Source of the DNA: Bacillus sp. es.034
Lineage (GTDB): Bacteria; Bacillota; Bacilli; Bacillales; Bacillaceae_B
DNA length: 64,000 nucleotides
Assembly: GCF_002563655.1 (NCBI RefSeq)
Contig: NZ_PDIY01000001.1
Coordinates: forward strand, 1,483,501-1,547,500
Reading direction: 5' to 3'
Numbering within the stretch: position 1 is the first letter of the stretch; every line of letters starts with the position of its first letter. A program made the translations under genes and the position numbers. Positions 1 through 9,042 of the stretch are shown here, in pieces. Under the pieces are notes generated by a model that was given only the letters and a program-made list of their open reading frames with translations, did no database searches and was not told the origin of the DNA.

Positions 1-2014
1 GAAGTGGGAAGACCTCCTCATAAAAGGGGTGAATATGGGAATCGCAAGACCGGGTTCCTTTCCCGGTGAAACCGCCATTTCAAAAGAGGAATACTTGAGA
101 TGGTTCAAGCAGATCGGAGCCATGAATGCCAACGCGCTCCGGATTTACACCATCCATCCCCCAGAGTTTTATGAAGCCTTTTACGAATACAATCAAATGG
201 CAGATAAGCCGTTGTATTTATTCCATGGCGTGTGGGTCAATGAAGAAATTTTCTTGAGATCCGGGGATGCCTTTGCAAAAGAAAACACAGACGAATTTGC
301 GTCAGAAATTAAAAAGACTATCGATCTCGTTCACGGGAAAGCTGAAATTCCTGAACGAAAAGGCCATGCCTCGGGGTCTTATACCTACGATATATCCCCT
401 TATGTTCTTGGGTGGATCTTCGGGGTCGAGTGGGATCCCGAAGTGGTCCTTGCGACAAATGAAAAACATAAAGGACTTCCGGACTTCAAGGGTGAATACA
501 TTGAAACGGAAAAGGCGCGGCCGTTTGAAATCTGGCTGACCGAGAGAATGAATGAAGGGATCAAGTATGAAACCGAAACATATCAGTGGCAAAGACCGGT
601 CAGCTTCACGAACTGGGTCACCACCGATCTGTTGGATCATCCGAGTGAACCCCTGGAGAAGGAAGACATGGTATCGGTCGACCCGAACGTCATGAAGGGA
701 ACCGACAAACTGAAAACCGGTTTATTCGCTTCCTATCATATCTACCCGTATTACCCTGACTTCCTGAATTACGAACAACCGTATGTGAATTACATCGATC
801 ATCGCGGTGAAAAGAATAATTACGCCGGCTATTTACATGACATGAAGAAGGCGCATTCCATGCCATTAGTGGTAGCCGAATTCGGAGTCCCGGGATCACG
901 TGGCCTCACCCATAAAAACGTCTACGGCATGGATCAGGGAAATCATTCCGAAAAAGAACAGGGTGAATTAGACCGCAAGTTATTCGAAGATATCGTGGAA
1001 GAGAAAATGGCCGGTGGGATGGTCTTCGCCTGGCAGGATGAGTGGTTCAAGCGAACATGGAACACGATGGACTATGACAATCCGGATAGAAGGCCCTTCT
1101 GGCAAAATACCCAGACGAATGAGCAGCAGTTCGGAATGGTGAGCTTCGATCCGGGAGTAAGCGGGACATCCATGATTCATGTGGACGGAAGACCCGAGGA
1201 TTGGGCCTTAAAAGGGATCGAACCTGCTTTTAATGAGGATAAACACAGCATGTATGTGACGAGTGATGAACATTTTGTGTATGTCCGAGTTGATTCGGAC
1301 CGTATTTCAGAGAGGAAAGACACGTACCTTTTATTCGATACGGTAGGGAATCAGGGTCAATCCACGCTTCCGGATGTAAGGGGTGTTTCCACAAAAGGGG
1401 TGGACTTTGCTCTTCACATAAAGGGAACGAAGAAAGCGCGTTTGTGGATCGACAGTTATTATGACACCCATCACTATCAATATGGGCATGTTCTTGACAT
1501 GATAAAAGAAGAGCCATATGCCAACGTGAAAAACAACGGGGTATATCATCCAATCCGGTTGACGTTAAATAAATCTCTGGACGTAGAGGGGAATAAAATC
1601 CCGTTCCAATCCTATGAAACCGGCGTTCTCCAATTCGGAACATCGAACCCCGAGGATGAAGCGTATGACTCATTGGCGGATATCAGTGTCGACGCCTCTG
1701 AAGGGCGATATGAAATCCGTATCCCCTGGCAGCTGCTGAATGTAAAGGATCCGAGCCTGAAGGAGGCAATGGGGGATATCTGGTCAGGAAAAGGTCTGCA
1801 AAGTTCAACCACCCTTGACTCGATCAAGATCGGTTTATATGAAACCAATGGAGAAAAGGTATTTTCATATCCTTCACAGAATGAAGACGGGTACATCAAT
1901 CCTGCTCAGTTCTATCCATACTCCTGGGATACATGGGATCTGCCTGCCACCCATGAGAGATTGAAGCAGTCTTACTATGAAATGAAAGAAGCTTTCCGAG
2001 AAAGAGGGGAATAA
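1..2014 (+). CDS. Glycoside-hydrolase-like protein, 5' truncated by the window edge
   Basis: The reading frame is open from base 2 (codons for KWEDLLIKGVNMGIARPG), so the true start lies upstream; the GTG at 29 is internal. The visible part is about 670 residues. The first half looks like a TIM-barrel glycosidase: it has WFKQIGAMNANALRIYTIHP near the start, an EFGVPGS segment and FAWQDEW later. The last third (from about residue 390, DGRPEDWALKG) resembles a carbohydrate-binding beta-sandwich. A catalytic pair cannot be assigned with certainty. The gene ends 3 nt before a CheY-like regulator and a hybrid kinase, so the three probably form an operon. A role in envelope or exopolysaccharide metabolism is inferred only. 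Confidence 0.6.
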   Translation, partial: KWEDLLIKGVNMGIARPGSFPGETAISKEEYLRWFKQIGAMNANALRIYTIHPPEFYEAFYEYNQMADKPLYLFHGVWVNEEIFLRSGDAFAKENTDEFASEIKKTIDLVHGKAEIPERKGHASGSYTYDISPYVLGWIFGVEWDPEVVLATNEKHKGLPDFKGEYIETEKARPFEIWLTERMNEGIKYETETYQWQRPVSFTNWVTTDLLDHPSEPLEKEDMVSVDPNVMKGTDKLKTGLFASYHIYPYYPDFLNYEQPYVNYIDHRGEKNNYAGYLHDMKKAHSMPLVVAEFGVPGSRGLTHKNVYGMDQGNHSEKEQGELDRKLFEDIVEEKMAGGMVFAWQDEWFKRTWNTMDYDNPDRRPFWQNTQTNEQQFGMVSFDPGVSGTSMIHVDGRPEDWALKGIEPAFNEDKHSMYVTSDEHFVYVRVDSDRISERKDTYLLFDTVGNQGQSTLPDVRGVSTKGVDFALHIKGTKKARLWIDSYYDTHHYQYGHVLDMIKEEPYANVKNNGVYHPIRLTLNKSLDVEGNKIPFQSYETGVLQFGTSNPEDEAYDSLADISVDASEGRYEIRIPWQLLNVKDPSLKEAMGDIWSGKGLQSSTTLDSIKIGLYETNGEKVFSYPSQNEDGYINPAQFYPYSWDTWDLPATHERLKQSYYEMKEAFRERGE

Positions 2015-2017
2015 CAT

Positions 2018-2389
2018 ATGGCGAGAATTTTAATAGCGGAAGATGAAGAAGTCCTAAGGATGCTGATGGTGGATACACTTGAAGACGAAGGACATGAGCT
2101 TGATGAAGCGGCCGACGGCGAGGAAGCGATCAATTCCATCATGGAAAACGATTATGATCTCATTCTTCTCGATTATATGATGCCTTTATACACAGGACTT
2201 GAAGTGATTGAAAAAGTCAGGAACTCCCCTGAAAAGGGTTCGGTGAAAATCATGATGGTGTCTGCAAAGAGCCAGCAGGCGGATAAAGACCTCGTTCTGA
2301 AGTCCGGAGCCGACTATTTCATTGCCAAACCGTATAGTCCTGCAGAGCTTGTTCAGCGGATCGAGGACATATTGAATGAAGAGAATTAA
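2018..2389 (+). CDS. CheY-like single-domain response regulator
   Basis: This 123-residue protein is a receiver domain and nothing else. The acidic pocket is E8/D9, the phospho-acceptor is D52 (LILLDYMMP), the conserved Ser is in VSAKS and the Lys in AKPYSP. It has no DNA-binding output domain, so it should act by protein contact or as a phosphate relay. It starts 3 nt after the glycosidase-like gene and its end overlaps the hybrid kinase start by 14 nt, which indicates translational coupling. The likely phosphate donor is that kinase. Confidence 0.85.
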   Translation: MARILIAEDEEVLRMLMVDTLEDEGHELDEAADGEEAINSIMENDYDLILLDYMMPLYTGLEVIEKVRNSPEKGSVKIMMVSAKSQQADKDLVLKSGADYFIAKPYSPAELVQRIEDILNEEN

Positions 2390-5246
2390 AGAATTCTTTC
2401 AAACGAGCTTACGCAAGCAATTCATCGGATTGATGAGCGGCTTCATTGCCATCTTCTTCATCGGGGCAGCCTGTTTGTTTCTGTATGATCAATCCATTAC
2501 AAATGAGTACCAGGTTCAGAGGAACGAGCTCAATCAAAAAAAGGACCTGGCTGAACAATTGGATAGAAACTTTCAAAAGGCATTCTTTGATGCGAGGGGA
2601 TACCTTGCATTTGGAAGGCAGGAGTTGAAAGAAAGTATTTTCGTTCAAGAGAAAAAAGCAGCCGACACGTTGGAAAAACTGAAAGGATTAAAAACCGAAA
2701 CCGAAGATCAACTCTTCTTTAAGGATGTGGAAGAGTTTTCAACTCTTTACTTTAAGGATATGGCCCCGAGGATCATCGGTGATTTCGAAAAAGGGAATAT
2801 CGAGGCAGTGAAAGAGGCGTCGGCTGACGGTGCAACGGCTACAATCGAAACCTTTCAAACCCAGCTCAACAGATATGCAGACTCCATTGAACAAAGCAAG
2901 CGAAGTGCATATGATGAGCTGAAACGGAAAGAGTCCTTAAGCCAAACAGCTTTTGTGATCTTTATTTTTCTCATGCTTCTTGTACTCATGCGTTTAATGA
3001 GAATGATTGCAAAGCAAATAGGTCAACCCCTCGATCAGGTGGCGTCCGCAGCCGAACACATTGCCGAAAACGAAGCATACCAGCAATGGTCCTTTGAGTA
3101 TAAACGGAAAGACGAAATCGGTAAGATGTCCAGGGCATTCGAAAAAATGATCTATAAAATCCAGGAGAAGGAAGAGCATCTCCTGACTCAGAATGAAGAA
3201 TTGCAGGCTCAACAGGATGAGCTTGAATCACAGCAATCAGAACTTGAGCATCTGCTGAATATGACAAAGAACAGGGAGTCGCAGCTCGAGCGAAGGAATG
3301 AATTCATTCATGGGATTTCGAGTTCCCTCAACAAGCAGGAGGTTCTGGAAAGTATCGTGAAAAGCATGAGTCACGTGATGGGGGCCACACGGGGGATGAT
3401 CGTCCTTATGGATGATCAAAAGTCCAATGCGGCATATGGAATCTCTAAGAATGGTGCGTCACAGTTCTTGACGTATATCTATAATGGTATCCACGAGCGA
3501 TTATTTGATTCCAGGCAACCCTTCTCGCTTAAGCGGGAAATGGCTCCGTCCGAGAAGGGCTACCATGAAGAGACCCTCTACTCGTATGACTTATTTTTAC
3601 CCGTTCTTTCCCTTGATCAACAGGTAGAAGCCATCATGGTATTCAGCCGTTTCGGGAATGATTTCACTAAGCAGGAATTGGCTGAGTACATGGGTCTGAC
3701 AAAGCAAATCTCCATCTCTTTGCAAAAGATCTCTCTTTTTGAAGAGTCCGAGACGAATCGTCAATTAACGCAGGACATTCTAAACAACATTCAAGAGGGG
3801 ATACAACTCATCGATAAAGATGGCAACAACTTATTAATGAATAAGAAATGGTCGGATCTGATCAATGGTGAAATGGACGAACTTCAACAGTCATGCTACC
3901 AAACTTGGAAGCAGGCACTGATTGATAGGGTGGAAGACAAAGAGAAACTGGATGAGTATTTTGAAACCATTGTGAAGGAAGGGAAGACAGGGAAACAGCT
4001 CCTTACCTATCACCTGGTGGATAGTAAAGAAGTATTCCAGGTGTATTCTGAGTCCCTCTATCATGGGGAAAAGCAGATAGGCACAATCTTTGTTCATCGG
4101 AATATCACGAAAGAATTCGAAGTCGATCAAATGAAATCGGAGTTTGTCAGCACCGTCAGCCATGAACTTCGGACGCCGTTATCAAGTGTTCTTGGTTTTA
4201 CGGAATTGATGCTGACAAAGGATCTAAAACCCGAAAGAACAAAGAAATACCTAACGACTATTTACCAGGAAGCAAAGCGTTTGACGTCCTTGATCAATGA
4301 TTTCCTTGACGTTCAGCGTATGGAATCGGGGCGTCAGACATTTGAACGGAAATTTGAAGATGTCGTTCCAATTATGCAGCAGGTCATTGATACCCAAAAG
4401 GTCAATGCTCCCCATCATGCCTTTAATATTGCCAGGGAGACGGACTGTACAATCGTCCTCGGTGATCGGGATAAGCTTGCCCAGGCATTTACCAATTTAA
4501 TCAGTAATGCCATCAAGTATTCCCCTGACGGAGGGACCATCACCGTCATATTCCGTGAAGGAGAAGAATCTATCATCATCGACATTCGGGATGAAGGTCT
4601 TGGAATCCCTGAGGGCGCTATTCCAAACCTCTTCACCAAGTTCTACCGGGTCGACAACTCGGATCAGAGGAGGATCGGTGGGACTGGATTGGGGCTGACG
4701 ATTGTCAAGGAAATCATCGAAACTCATGAAGGGGACATCACAGTTTCATCACAAGAAGGGAAAGGAAGTGTGTTCACCATCCGCCTGCCGATTGTGACCA
4801 TCGAAACCTTCAAATACGATGAACATGGAGGTGACGGCATGAATATCATCGTAATTGAAGATGACATCAATCTGGCATCCTTACTCAAAGCCGAACTTTC
4901 CGACAGTGGGTTTAAGGTGTTGCATACAGCATCAGGTGGTGAAGCTTTAAGCAAAATGCAGGAAGAGAAACCCGATGCCGTCGTTCTGGACATCATGCTT
5001 GAAGGAAGCATGTCGGGATGGGACGTACTTGAGAAAATGAAATCAGACCATGAACTTACCCAAATCCCCATTATCCTTTCTTCCGCACTGGATGAAAAAG
5101 AAAAAGGACTCACGCTTGGAGCCAATGATTATCTAGTCAAACCCTATCATCCCAGCAGGCTGTCCAAAACGATTTTACATCTGCTGTTGAAAAAAGGGGT
5201 GAGCGGTGAAATCTTGGTGCCGGTTGAGGAAAAACGACTGAAATAG
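2376..5246 (+). CDS. Hybrid sensor histidine kinase (TM-HAMP-GAF-PAS-HisKA-HATPase-REC)
   Basis: The protein has 956 residues. In order: TM1 about 13-35; an extracytoplasmic helical sensor about 36-190; TM2 about 192-212; HAMP about 213-263; a Glu/Gln-rich coiled coil about 264-305; GAF about 310-460; PAS about 465-580; HisKA with the phospho-His at about 596 (TVSHELRTPLSS); HATPase_c about 700-815 with NLISNAIKYSP, DEGLGIP and GGTGLGLT. A C-terminal receiver runs from about 822 and has Asp at about 872 (VVLDIML). Hybrid kinases imply a His-Asp phosphorelay, and the upstream CheY-like protein is the obvious partner. A good internal SD/ATG lies exactly at the start of the receiver domain (see separate site). 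The signal sensed is unknown. Confidence 0.85.
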   Translation: MKRIKEFFQTSLRKQFIGLMSGFIAIFFIGAACLFLYDQSITNEYQVQRNELNQKKDLAEQLDRNFQKAFFDARGYLAFGRQELKESIFVQEKKAADTLEKLKGLKTETEDQLFFKDVEEFSTLYFKDMAPRIIGDFEKGNIEAVKEASADGATATIETFQTQLNRYADSIEQSKRSAYDELKRKESLSQTAFVIFIFLMLLVLMRLMRMIAKQIGQPLDQVASAAEHIAENEAYQQWSFEYKRKDEIGKMSRAFEKMIYKIQEKEEHLLTQNEELQAQQDELESQQSELEHLLNMTKNRESQLERRNEFIHGISSSLNKQEVLESIVKSMSHVMGATRGMIVLMDDQKSNAAYGISKNGASQFLTYIYNGIHERLFDSRQPFSLKREMAPSEKGYHEETLYSYDLFLPVLSLDQQVEAIMVFSRFGNDFTKQELAEYMGLTKQISISLQKISLFEESETNRQLTQDILNNIQEGIQLIDKDGNNLLMNKKWSDLINGEMDELQQSCYQTWKQALIDRVEDKEKLDEYFETIVKEGKTGKQLLTYHLVDSKEVFQVYSESLYHGEKQIGTIFVHRNITKEFEVDQMKSEFVSTVSHELRTPLSSVLGFTELMLTKDLKPERTKKYLTTIYQEAKRLTSLINDFLDVQRMESGRQTFERKFEDVVPIMQQVIDTQKVNAPHHAFNIARETDCTIVLGDRDKLAQAFTNLISNAIKYSPDGGTITVIFREGEESIIIDIRDEGLGIPEGAIPNLFTKFYRVDNSDQRRIGGTGLGLTIVKEIIETHEGDITVSSQEGKGSVFTIRLPIVTIETFKYDEHGGDGMNIIVIEDDINLASLLKAELSDSGFKVLHTASGGEALSKMQEEKPDAVVLDIMLEGSMSGWDVLEKMKSDHELTQIPIILSSALDEKEKGLTLGANDYLVKPYHPSRLSKTILHLLLKKGVSGEILVPVEEKRLK
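4827..4841 (+). promoter_or_regulatory. Internal ribosome binding site and in-frame ATG before the receiver domain
   Basis: GGAGGTG (4827-4833) is followed after 5 nt by ATG (4839-4841), in frame with the kinase. Translation from here would give a free receiver protein of about 135 residues beginning MNIIVIEDD, a typical start of a response regulator. The SD is as good as those of annotated genes nearby. Separate production is an inference. Confidence 0.5.
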
Positions 5247-5253
5247 AATGAAC

Positions 5254-5292
5254 AAAAAACCCCCTTCACGGAGTCCGTGAAGGGGGTTTTTT
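5254..5292. terminator. Bidirectional terminator between the kinase and clpP
   Basis: Stem CCCCCTTCAC / GTGAAGGGGG with a 7-nt loop, flanked by A6 on the left and T6 on the right, so it can stop both converging transcripts. Confidence 0.9.
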
Positions 5293-5303
5293 ATACTTAT
5301 TTA

Positions 5304-5900
5304 TTATTTATTATCCATTTCGTTACGAGTGATGATGCGGTCGATCAATCCGTATTCAAGCGCTCTTTCAGCTGTCATGAAGTTATCGCGGTCCGTATCT
5401 TTTGAAATCACTTCAAGAGGTTGACCAGTGCGATCAGCAAGGATCTGATTCAGTTTTTCGCGAAGGAATAGAATGCGCTTCGCAGCGATTTCGATTTCTG
5501 TCGCCTGACCTTGAGCACCACCAAGTGGTTGGTGAATCATCACTTCAGCGTTTGGAAGGGCTAAGCGCTTGCCTTTTGCACCAGCTGCAAGAAGGAACGC
5601 TCCCATTGAAGCCGCCATACCGATACAGATCGTTTGAACATCAGGCTTGATGTATTGAATTGTATCGTAAATAGCCATACCTGCCGTGATGCTTCCGCCA
5701 GGAGAGTTTATGTAGATTGAGATATCCTTCTCCGGGTTTTCAGATTCAAGGAAAAGAAGCTGTGCTACAATGGAGTTCGCCACATTGTCGTCAATGCCGC
5801 TTCCAAGCATGATGACACGGTCTTTCAATAAACGTGAATAAATGTCATACGCACGCTCACCGCGGTTTGTTTGTTCAATAACTGTAGGAATTAAATTCAT
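5304..5900 (-). CDS. clpP: ATP-dependent Clp protease proteolytic subunit
   Basis: ClpP is the tetradecameric cytoplasmic serine peptidase that degrades substrates fed by ClpC, ClpX or ClpE. The 198-residue length matches Bacillus ClpP. The catalytic Ser98 (GMAASMG), His123 (VMIHQPLGG) and Asp in SKDTDRD at about 172 are all present. The ATG is preceded by a strong AAGGAGG. Upstream is a sigmaA promoter overlapped by a CtsR heptad repeat, so heat-shock/CtsR control is expected, as in B. subtilis. The gene is monocistronic between the bidirectional terminator and a long intergenic region. Confidence 0.97.
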   Translation of the reverse strand: MNLIPTVIEQTNRGERAYDIYSRLLKDRVIMLGSGIDDNVANSIVAQLLFLESENPEKDISIYINSPGGSITAGMAIYDTIQYIKPDVQTICIGMAASMGAFLLAAGAKGKRLALPNAEVMIHQPLGGAQGQATEIEIAAKRILFLREKLNQILADRTGQPLEVISKDTDRDNFMTAERALEYGLIDRIITRNEMDNK

Positions 5901-5959
5901 CCTCGTTCCTCCTTAGATATCTTTTATTTTTTAGAGTTACTTATTCACTTTGTATTGTT

Positions 5960-5989
5960 ATCATACACCCATGGTCAATAAAGGTCAAA
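5960..5989 (-). promoter_or_regulatory. clpP promoter overlapped by a CtsR operator
   Basis: On the minus strand, -35 TTGACC (5983-5988) and -10 TATGAT (5960-5965) are 17 bp apart. On the plus strand GGTCAAT-AAA-GGTCAAA (5973-5989) matches the CtsR direct heptad repeat (GGTCAAA-N3-GGTCAAA) with one mismatch. It covers the -35 and the spacer, consistent with repression by occlusion. Confidence 0.85.
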
Positions 5990-6137
5990 CTTAACGCTTC
6001 CTTATTTACCCTGTATATAAATCCTTTCTACATGATACCCATTCATACCTTTTTTAAACGGGTGCGATTTGGGAAGTTTCTAAGAAATCTCATCCTTTGA
6101 CTCGTTCCTGGGATGGGGGATGTAGTGAAGGTGATGA

Positions 6138-6252
6138 CCGTTGCTTTCCGGTGGGGAGGGAGTCGAGCCTCCTCGGGCTTGCGCCCTGTGGGGTCTCGAC
6201 CTTCCCTCAATTCCCACAGGAGTCAAGTGCCTTCCACTTCAATCCACTCTGT
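6138..6252. repeat. GC-rich structured intergenic repeat of a kind common in Bacillaceae
   Basis: The gap between clpP and the tRNA (5990-6350) holds no gene but contains a GC-rich block running from CCGTTGCTTTCCGG to CTTCCACTTCAATCCACTC. Its middle folds: GGAGGGAGTCGAG pairs with CTCGACCTTCCC around a GGGC/GCCC inner stem. Blocks with this start and end recur between genes in many Bacillus-type genomes; I recognise it from memory. Function unknown. The rest of the gap shows nothing else. Confidence 0.55.
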
Positions 6253-6352
6253 GGTTCTGTATTAGGATAGATGGAAAGTAGGGTAGAAAGTTTCCAATCC
6301 ATTTTAAAAGATATTAATGAAGGATTAAAAAAGACGTAAACGATAATATCTA

Positions 6353-6381
6353 TTGCAAACAAGTAATATCTGGCTTATAAT
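6353..6381 (+). promoter_or_regulatory. tRNA-Arg promoter
   Basis: -35 TTGCAA (6353-6358), 17-bp spacer, perfect -10 TATAAT (6376-6381), 28 bp before the tRNA. Confidence 0.8.
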
Positions 6382-6409
6382 ATATATTCGTGACGGTTAT
6401 TCATTTCTT

Positions 6410-6481
6410 GCCCTCGTGGTGCAACGGATAGCACGTAAGATTCCGGTTCTTAAAATGGGGGTTCGATTCCCTCCGAGGGCG
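6410..6481 (+). tRNA. tRNA-Arg (anticodon CCG)
   Basis: 72-nt cloverleaf: acceptor GCCCTCG/CGAGGGC with discriminator G, D-stem GTGC/GCAC, anticodon stem TAAGA/TCTTA with loop TTCCGGT (anticodon CCG, reads CGG), T-arm GGGGG-TTCGATT-CCCTC. The CCA end is not encoded. It is a stand-alone tRNA with its own promoter and terminator. Confidence 0.95.
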
Positions 6482-6500
6482 TAGTTGAGAGAGAGATGTG

Positions 6501-6544
6501 AAGGTGTTTCTACAAATTTTTGATTTGTGGAGGCATCTTTTTTC
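6501..6544 (+). terminator. Terminator of the tRNA-Arg gene
   Basis: AAGGTGTTTCTACAAA pairs with TTTGTGGAGGCATCTT (some G-U pairs) and is followed by a T run. Confidence 0.75.
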
Positions 6545-6710
6545 GTTTCTGGGATTTTGGGTATTTTAGTATATTGTATAATTATATTGAAGAAGTGCGG
6601 GATCAGTGCTGAATTCGATACATAGGAAAGTTGCAGGAAACGCCCTGCACCAGAATAGTTAGCGTATTATAACAAGGAAGATAAATCTAAAACCGGGATG
6701 GTGGCTTCGT

Positions 6711-7310
6711 ATGAAAGATTTTGTAGCTTTTGATTTTGAAACGGCTAATCGTGCAAGACACAGTATATGCTCAGTCGGAATGGTATTTGTGGAAAATGGT
6801 GAAATTGTCGATTCCATTTATCAATTGATCGATCCGGAAGAGCACTTTGATCATTTTAATATTAGAATACATGGAATTAAACCACAAGATGTTGAAGGCG
6901 CGATGACGTTCGATGCTTTCTATCATTCTATCAAGGGGAAAATAGAGAATAAATTGATGATTGCTCATAACCTTTCCTTCGATGGATACGCTTTGAGGGA
7001 TAATTTAGCCCGTTATGAAATGAAGCCCGTATACAACCAATTTCTCTGCACTTATCAAATGTCCAGAAAAGTGGTGAAGGGTCTTCCTGCCTATCAGCTT
7101 TCATCTATGTGTACTTATTTTGGAATCGAATTGGATCATCACCATCATGCTGCAGATGATGCTAAAGCATGCGCTCAATTAATGCTAAAGCTAGCAGAAG
7201 AGTACAAGATTACGGACTTTGATTCGCTCTACAATAAAACTCGAATCAAACCCGGCGAAATATCCGAAGGCATCTACCGCTCTTCATTAGTAAGTAAATC
7301 TGCTAAATAA
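6711..7310 (+). CDS. DEDDh-type 3'-5' exonuclease (DnaQ-like)
   Basis: This 199-residue protein has the ExoI motif in FVAFDFETA (D8, E10), the ExoII segment HNLSFDGYALRDNL, and a DEDDh-type ExoIII motif HHHAADDAKACAQL. These residues bind the two metal ions in the epsilon-subunit family. It is a stand-alone nuclease domain, so it is likely a DNA or RNA repair/trimming enzyme rather than the replicative PolC domain. There is a weak TATAAT-type promoter about 130 nt upstream (near 6576). The short hydrophilic C-terminal tail is unremarkable. Exact substrate unknown. Confidence 0.8.
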   Translation: MKDFVAFDFETANRARHSICSVGMVFVENGEIVDSIYQLIDPEEHFDHFNIRIHGIKPQDVEGAMTFDAFYHSIKGKIENKLMIAHNLSFDGYALRDNLARYEMKPVYNQFLCTYQMSRKVVKGLPAYQLSSMCTYFGIELDHHHHAADDAKACAQLMLKLAEEYKITDFDSLYNKTRIKPGEISEGIYRSSLVSKSAK

Positions 7311-7356
7311 CTCAACTTTCCGGAGAATCTTTTTCTTATTATGATTATCAATTGTG

Positions 7357-7377
7357 GCATCCTCCAGGGTGCTTTTT
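7357..7377 (+). terminator. Terminator after the exonuclease gene
   Basis: GCATCCT-CC-AGGGTGC followed by T5. Confidence 0.6.
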
Positions 7378-7485
7378 ATTATCAGCTTCTATTGAATACC
7401 CTAAGAGTATTTGTCGAGATGGATGGAGAACATCCACATTCTTCTTTGAAAATATCATATACATAATACTACCAGCGAATTCCCA

Positions 7486-7514
7486 TTAACGAACCACCAA
7501 TTTTATTGTAGAAT
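7486..7514 (+). promoter_or_regulatory. Candidate sigL promoter
   Basis: TTAACG (-35), 17-bp spacer, TAGAAT (-10), ending 23 bp before the sigL start codon. Confidence 0.5.
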
Positions 7515-7537
7515 AGATAAATGGGAGGTTAGTAATC

Positions 7538-8878
7538 ATGAATTTGAAAGCAGGACTTTTTCAAAATCAACAACTGAAACTTCAAATGACTCAACAGCTT
7601 TCTCAAGCCATCACCATCCTCCAATATTCTACGATGGAACTGAATGCTTATTTAGAAGCTAAGCAATTAGAGAACCCCCTTATACAAGTAGAACCGCCTA
7701 AACAAGACTCCCTCTATCAACGAGAACCTTATACTTATAAACGAAATGCCGGCAATCCTGATCATACGGTGGATTGGTATGAATATGTTTCCGTGCCGAC
7801 GAGAACCCTTGCGGATGCCTTATCTGTTCAAATAAATTTGAAATCGCTTACTTTTTTCGATCGGAAAATACTTGATGAACTAATATGCAGCATGGATGAC
7901 AACGGTTATTTAAGAATGGATGAACCATCCTTCCTTCAAAAACATGGATTGGAATGGGCTCAACTGGAAAACTATATTAAGAGGATTCAGGACTTGGAAC
8001 CGGCTGGGATAGGGGCGAGATCCCTGCAGGAATGCATTTCCCTTCAACTGGAGAGAAAAGCCGATGTTCCCCCTTTGGTGAAGATGATTGTAAACAACCA
8101 TTTTCAAGCCTTTGGAGAAAAGAAGTGGAAGGCGATCAGCAAGGAGCTTGGGGTTGAACTGAAAGAAATCCAGCAGGCTGCTGATTTCATTCAGCATTGC
8201 AACCCAAGGCCGGGATCGAAATACTCCCAGCATATCGCTGAATACATTACCCCTGAGCTTGTGGTGAACGTGATCGACGGGCATACCGTGGCCGTATCGT
8301 TACATGATGGGACGACTGTTAACGTCACGTATAATGAAGAGTACACAGATTTCATGAAAGATCACCCGGATCAGGAAGTCCAAACCTATCTTCAAGAGAA
8401 GGAGCAGGATTTCCGGTGGCTCCTGCAAAGTTTACGGCAGCGGAAACAGACGATCCTGAAAGTGGGGAAGATGCTTGCTGAGAAGCAGAAGTCGTTCTTT
8501 TTGGAAGGACCATCTGCGCTCCAGCCCCTGACGCTAAAGCAGGTCGCCGATGAAATCGATGTACATGAATCGACGATCAGCCGCGCCGTGAAGGGGAAGT
8601 ATATGCAAACCCCTTTTGGAATCTTCGAGTTGAAGTACTTCTTTACCTCAGCGATCAAGTCGGTCAAACTTGAGGATTCAGAAGCGGCTTCTGCCAGAAC
8701 GGTGAAAAATGAGCTTCAGAAGCTGATTGATGAAGAAGACAAGAAAAAGCCGCTATCAGACCAGAAGATTGTGAATCTGCTTTTGGATAAAGGCTATGAT
8801 GTTTCCAGAAGGACCATCGCCAAATACCGTGATCAAATGGGGATTACTTCTTCTACGATGAGGAAGAGATATGAATAG
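7538..8878 (+). CDS. sigL: RNA polymerase sigma-54 factor
   Basis: Sigma-54 recruits core polymerase to -24/-12 promoters and needs an enhancer-binding ATPase. The 446 residues show the Gln/Leu-rich activator-interacting region at the N-terminus (QNQQLKLQMTQQLSQAITILQYSTMEL), the core-binding middle, the HTH segment VDVHESTISRAVKGKYMQTP, and the RpoN box SRRTIAKYRDQMGI near the C-terminus. The start is supported by GGGAGG 8 nt upstream. In Bacillus, SigL controls amino-acid and acetoin catabolism and cold adaptation. In B. subtilis it also lies just upstream of cggR, as here. Confidence 0.96.
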   Translation: MNLKAGLFQNQQLKLQMTQQLSQAITILQYSTMELNAYLEAKQLENPLIQVEPPKQDSLYQREPYTYKRNAGNPDHTVDWYEYVSVPTRTLADALSVQINLKSLTFFDRKILDELICSMDDNGYLRMDEPSFLQKHGLEWAQLENYIKRIQDLEPAGIGARSLQECISLQLERKADVPPLVKMIVNNHFQAFGEKKWKAISKELGVELKEIQQAADFIQHCNPRPGSKYSQHIAEYITPELVVNVIDGHTVAVSLHDGTTVNVTYNEEYTDFMKDHPDQEVQTYLQEKEQDFRWLLQSLRQRKQTILKVGKMLAEKQKSFFLEGPSALQPLTLKQVADEIDVHESTISRAVKGKYMQTPFGIFELKYFFTSAIKSVKLEDSEAASARTVKNELQKLIDEEDKKKPLSDQKIVNLLLDKGYDVSRRTIAKYRDQMGITSSTMRKRYE

Positions 8879-8893
8879 AGGATTGCGTGGAGC

Positions 8894-8957
8894 GTGTACC
8901 TGGTACACAATGGTAGGTTTGTACCAGGTACAGCGGAGCCATTATGTACCAGGTACA
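8894..8957. repeat. Three copies of a TGTACC-N-GGTACA palindrome
   Basis: Near-identical 13-nt palindromes lie at 8895-8907 (TGTACCTGGTACA), 8920-8932 and 8945-8957 (both TGTACCAGGTACA). The first extends to a perfect 15-nt palindrome at 8894-8908. They fill the gap between sigL and the glutaredoxin-like gene. Centre-to-centre spacing is 25 bp for both neighbouring pairs. Confidence 0.8.
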
Positions 8958-9042
8958 ACGAACGAATACATGAATATACCTAATACAAAAATAACAACCC
9001 AACCTTCCACTCCCTACAACTAAAACAAAGCGAGGCAACAAT

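Noticed and set aside
29..2014. GTG at 29 as the true start of the first gene
   Set aside because: The frame is open to the window edge and the upstream codons (WEDLLIKG) read as part of the same conserved segment, so the gene is cut by the window.
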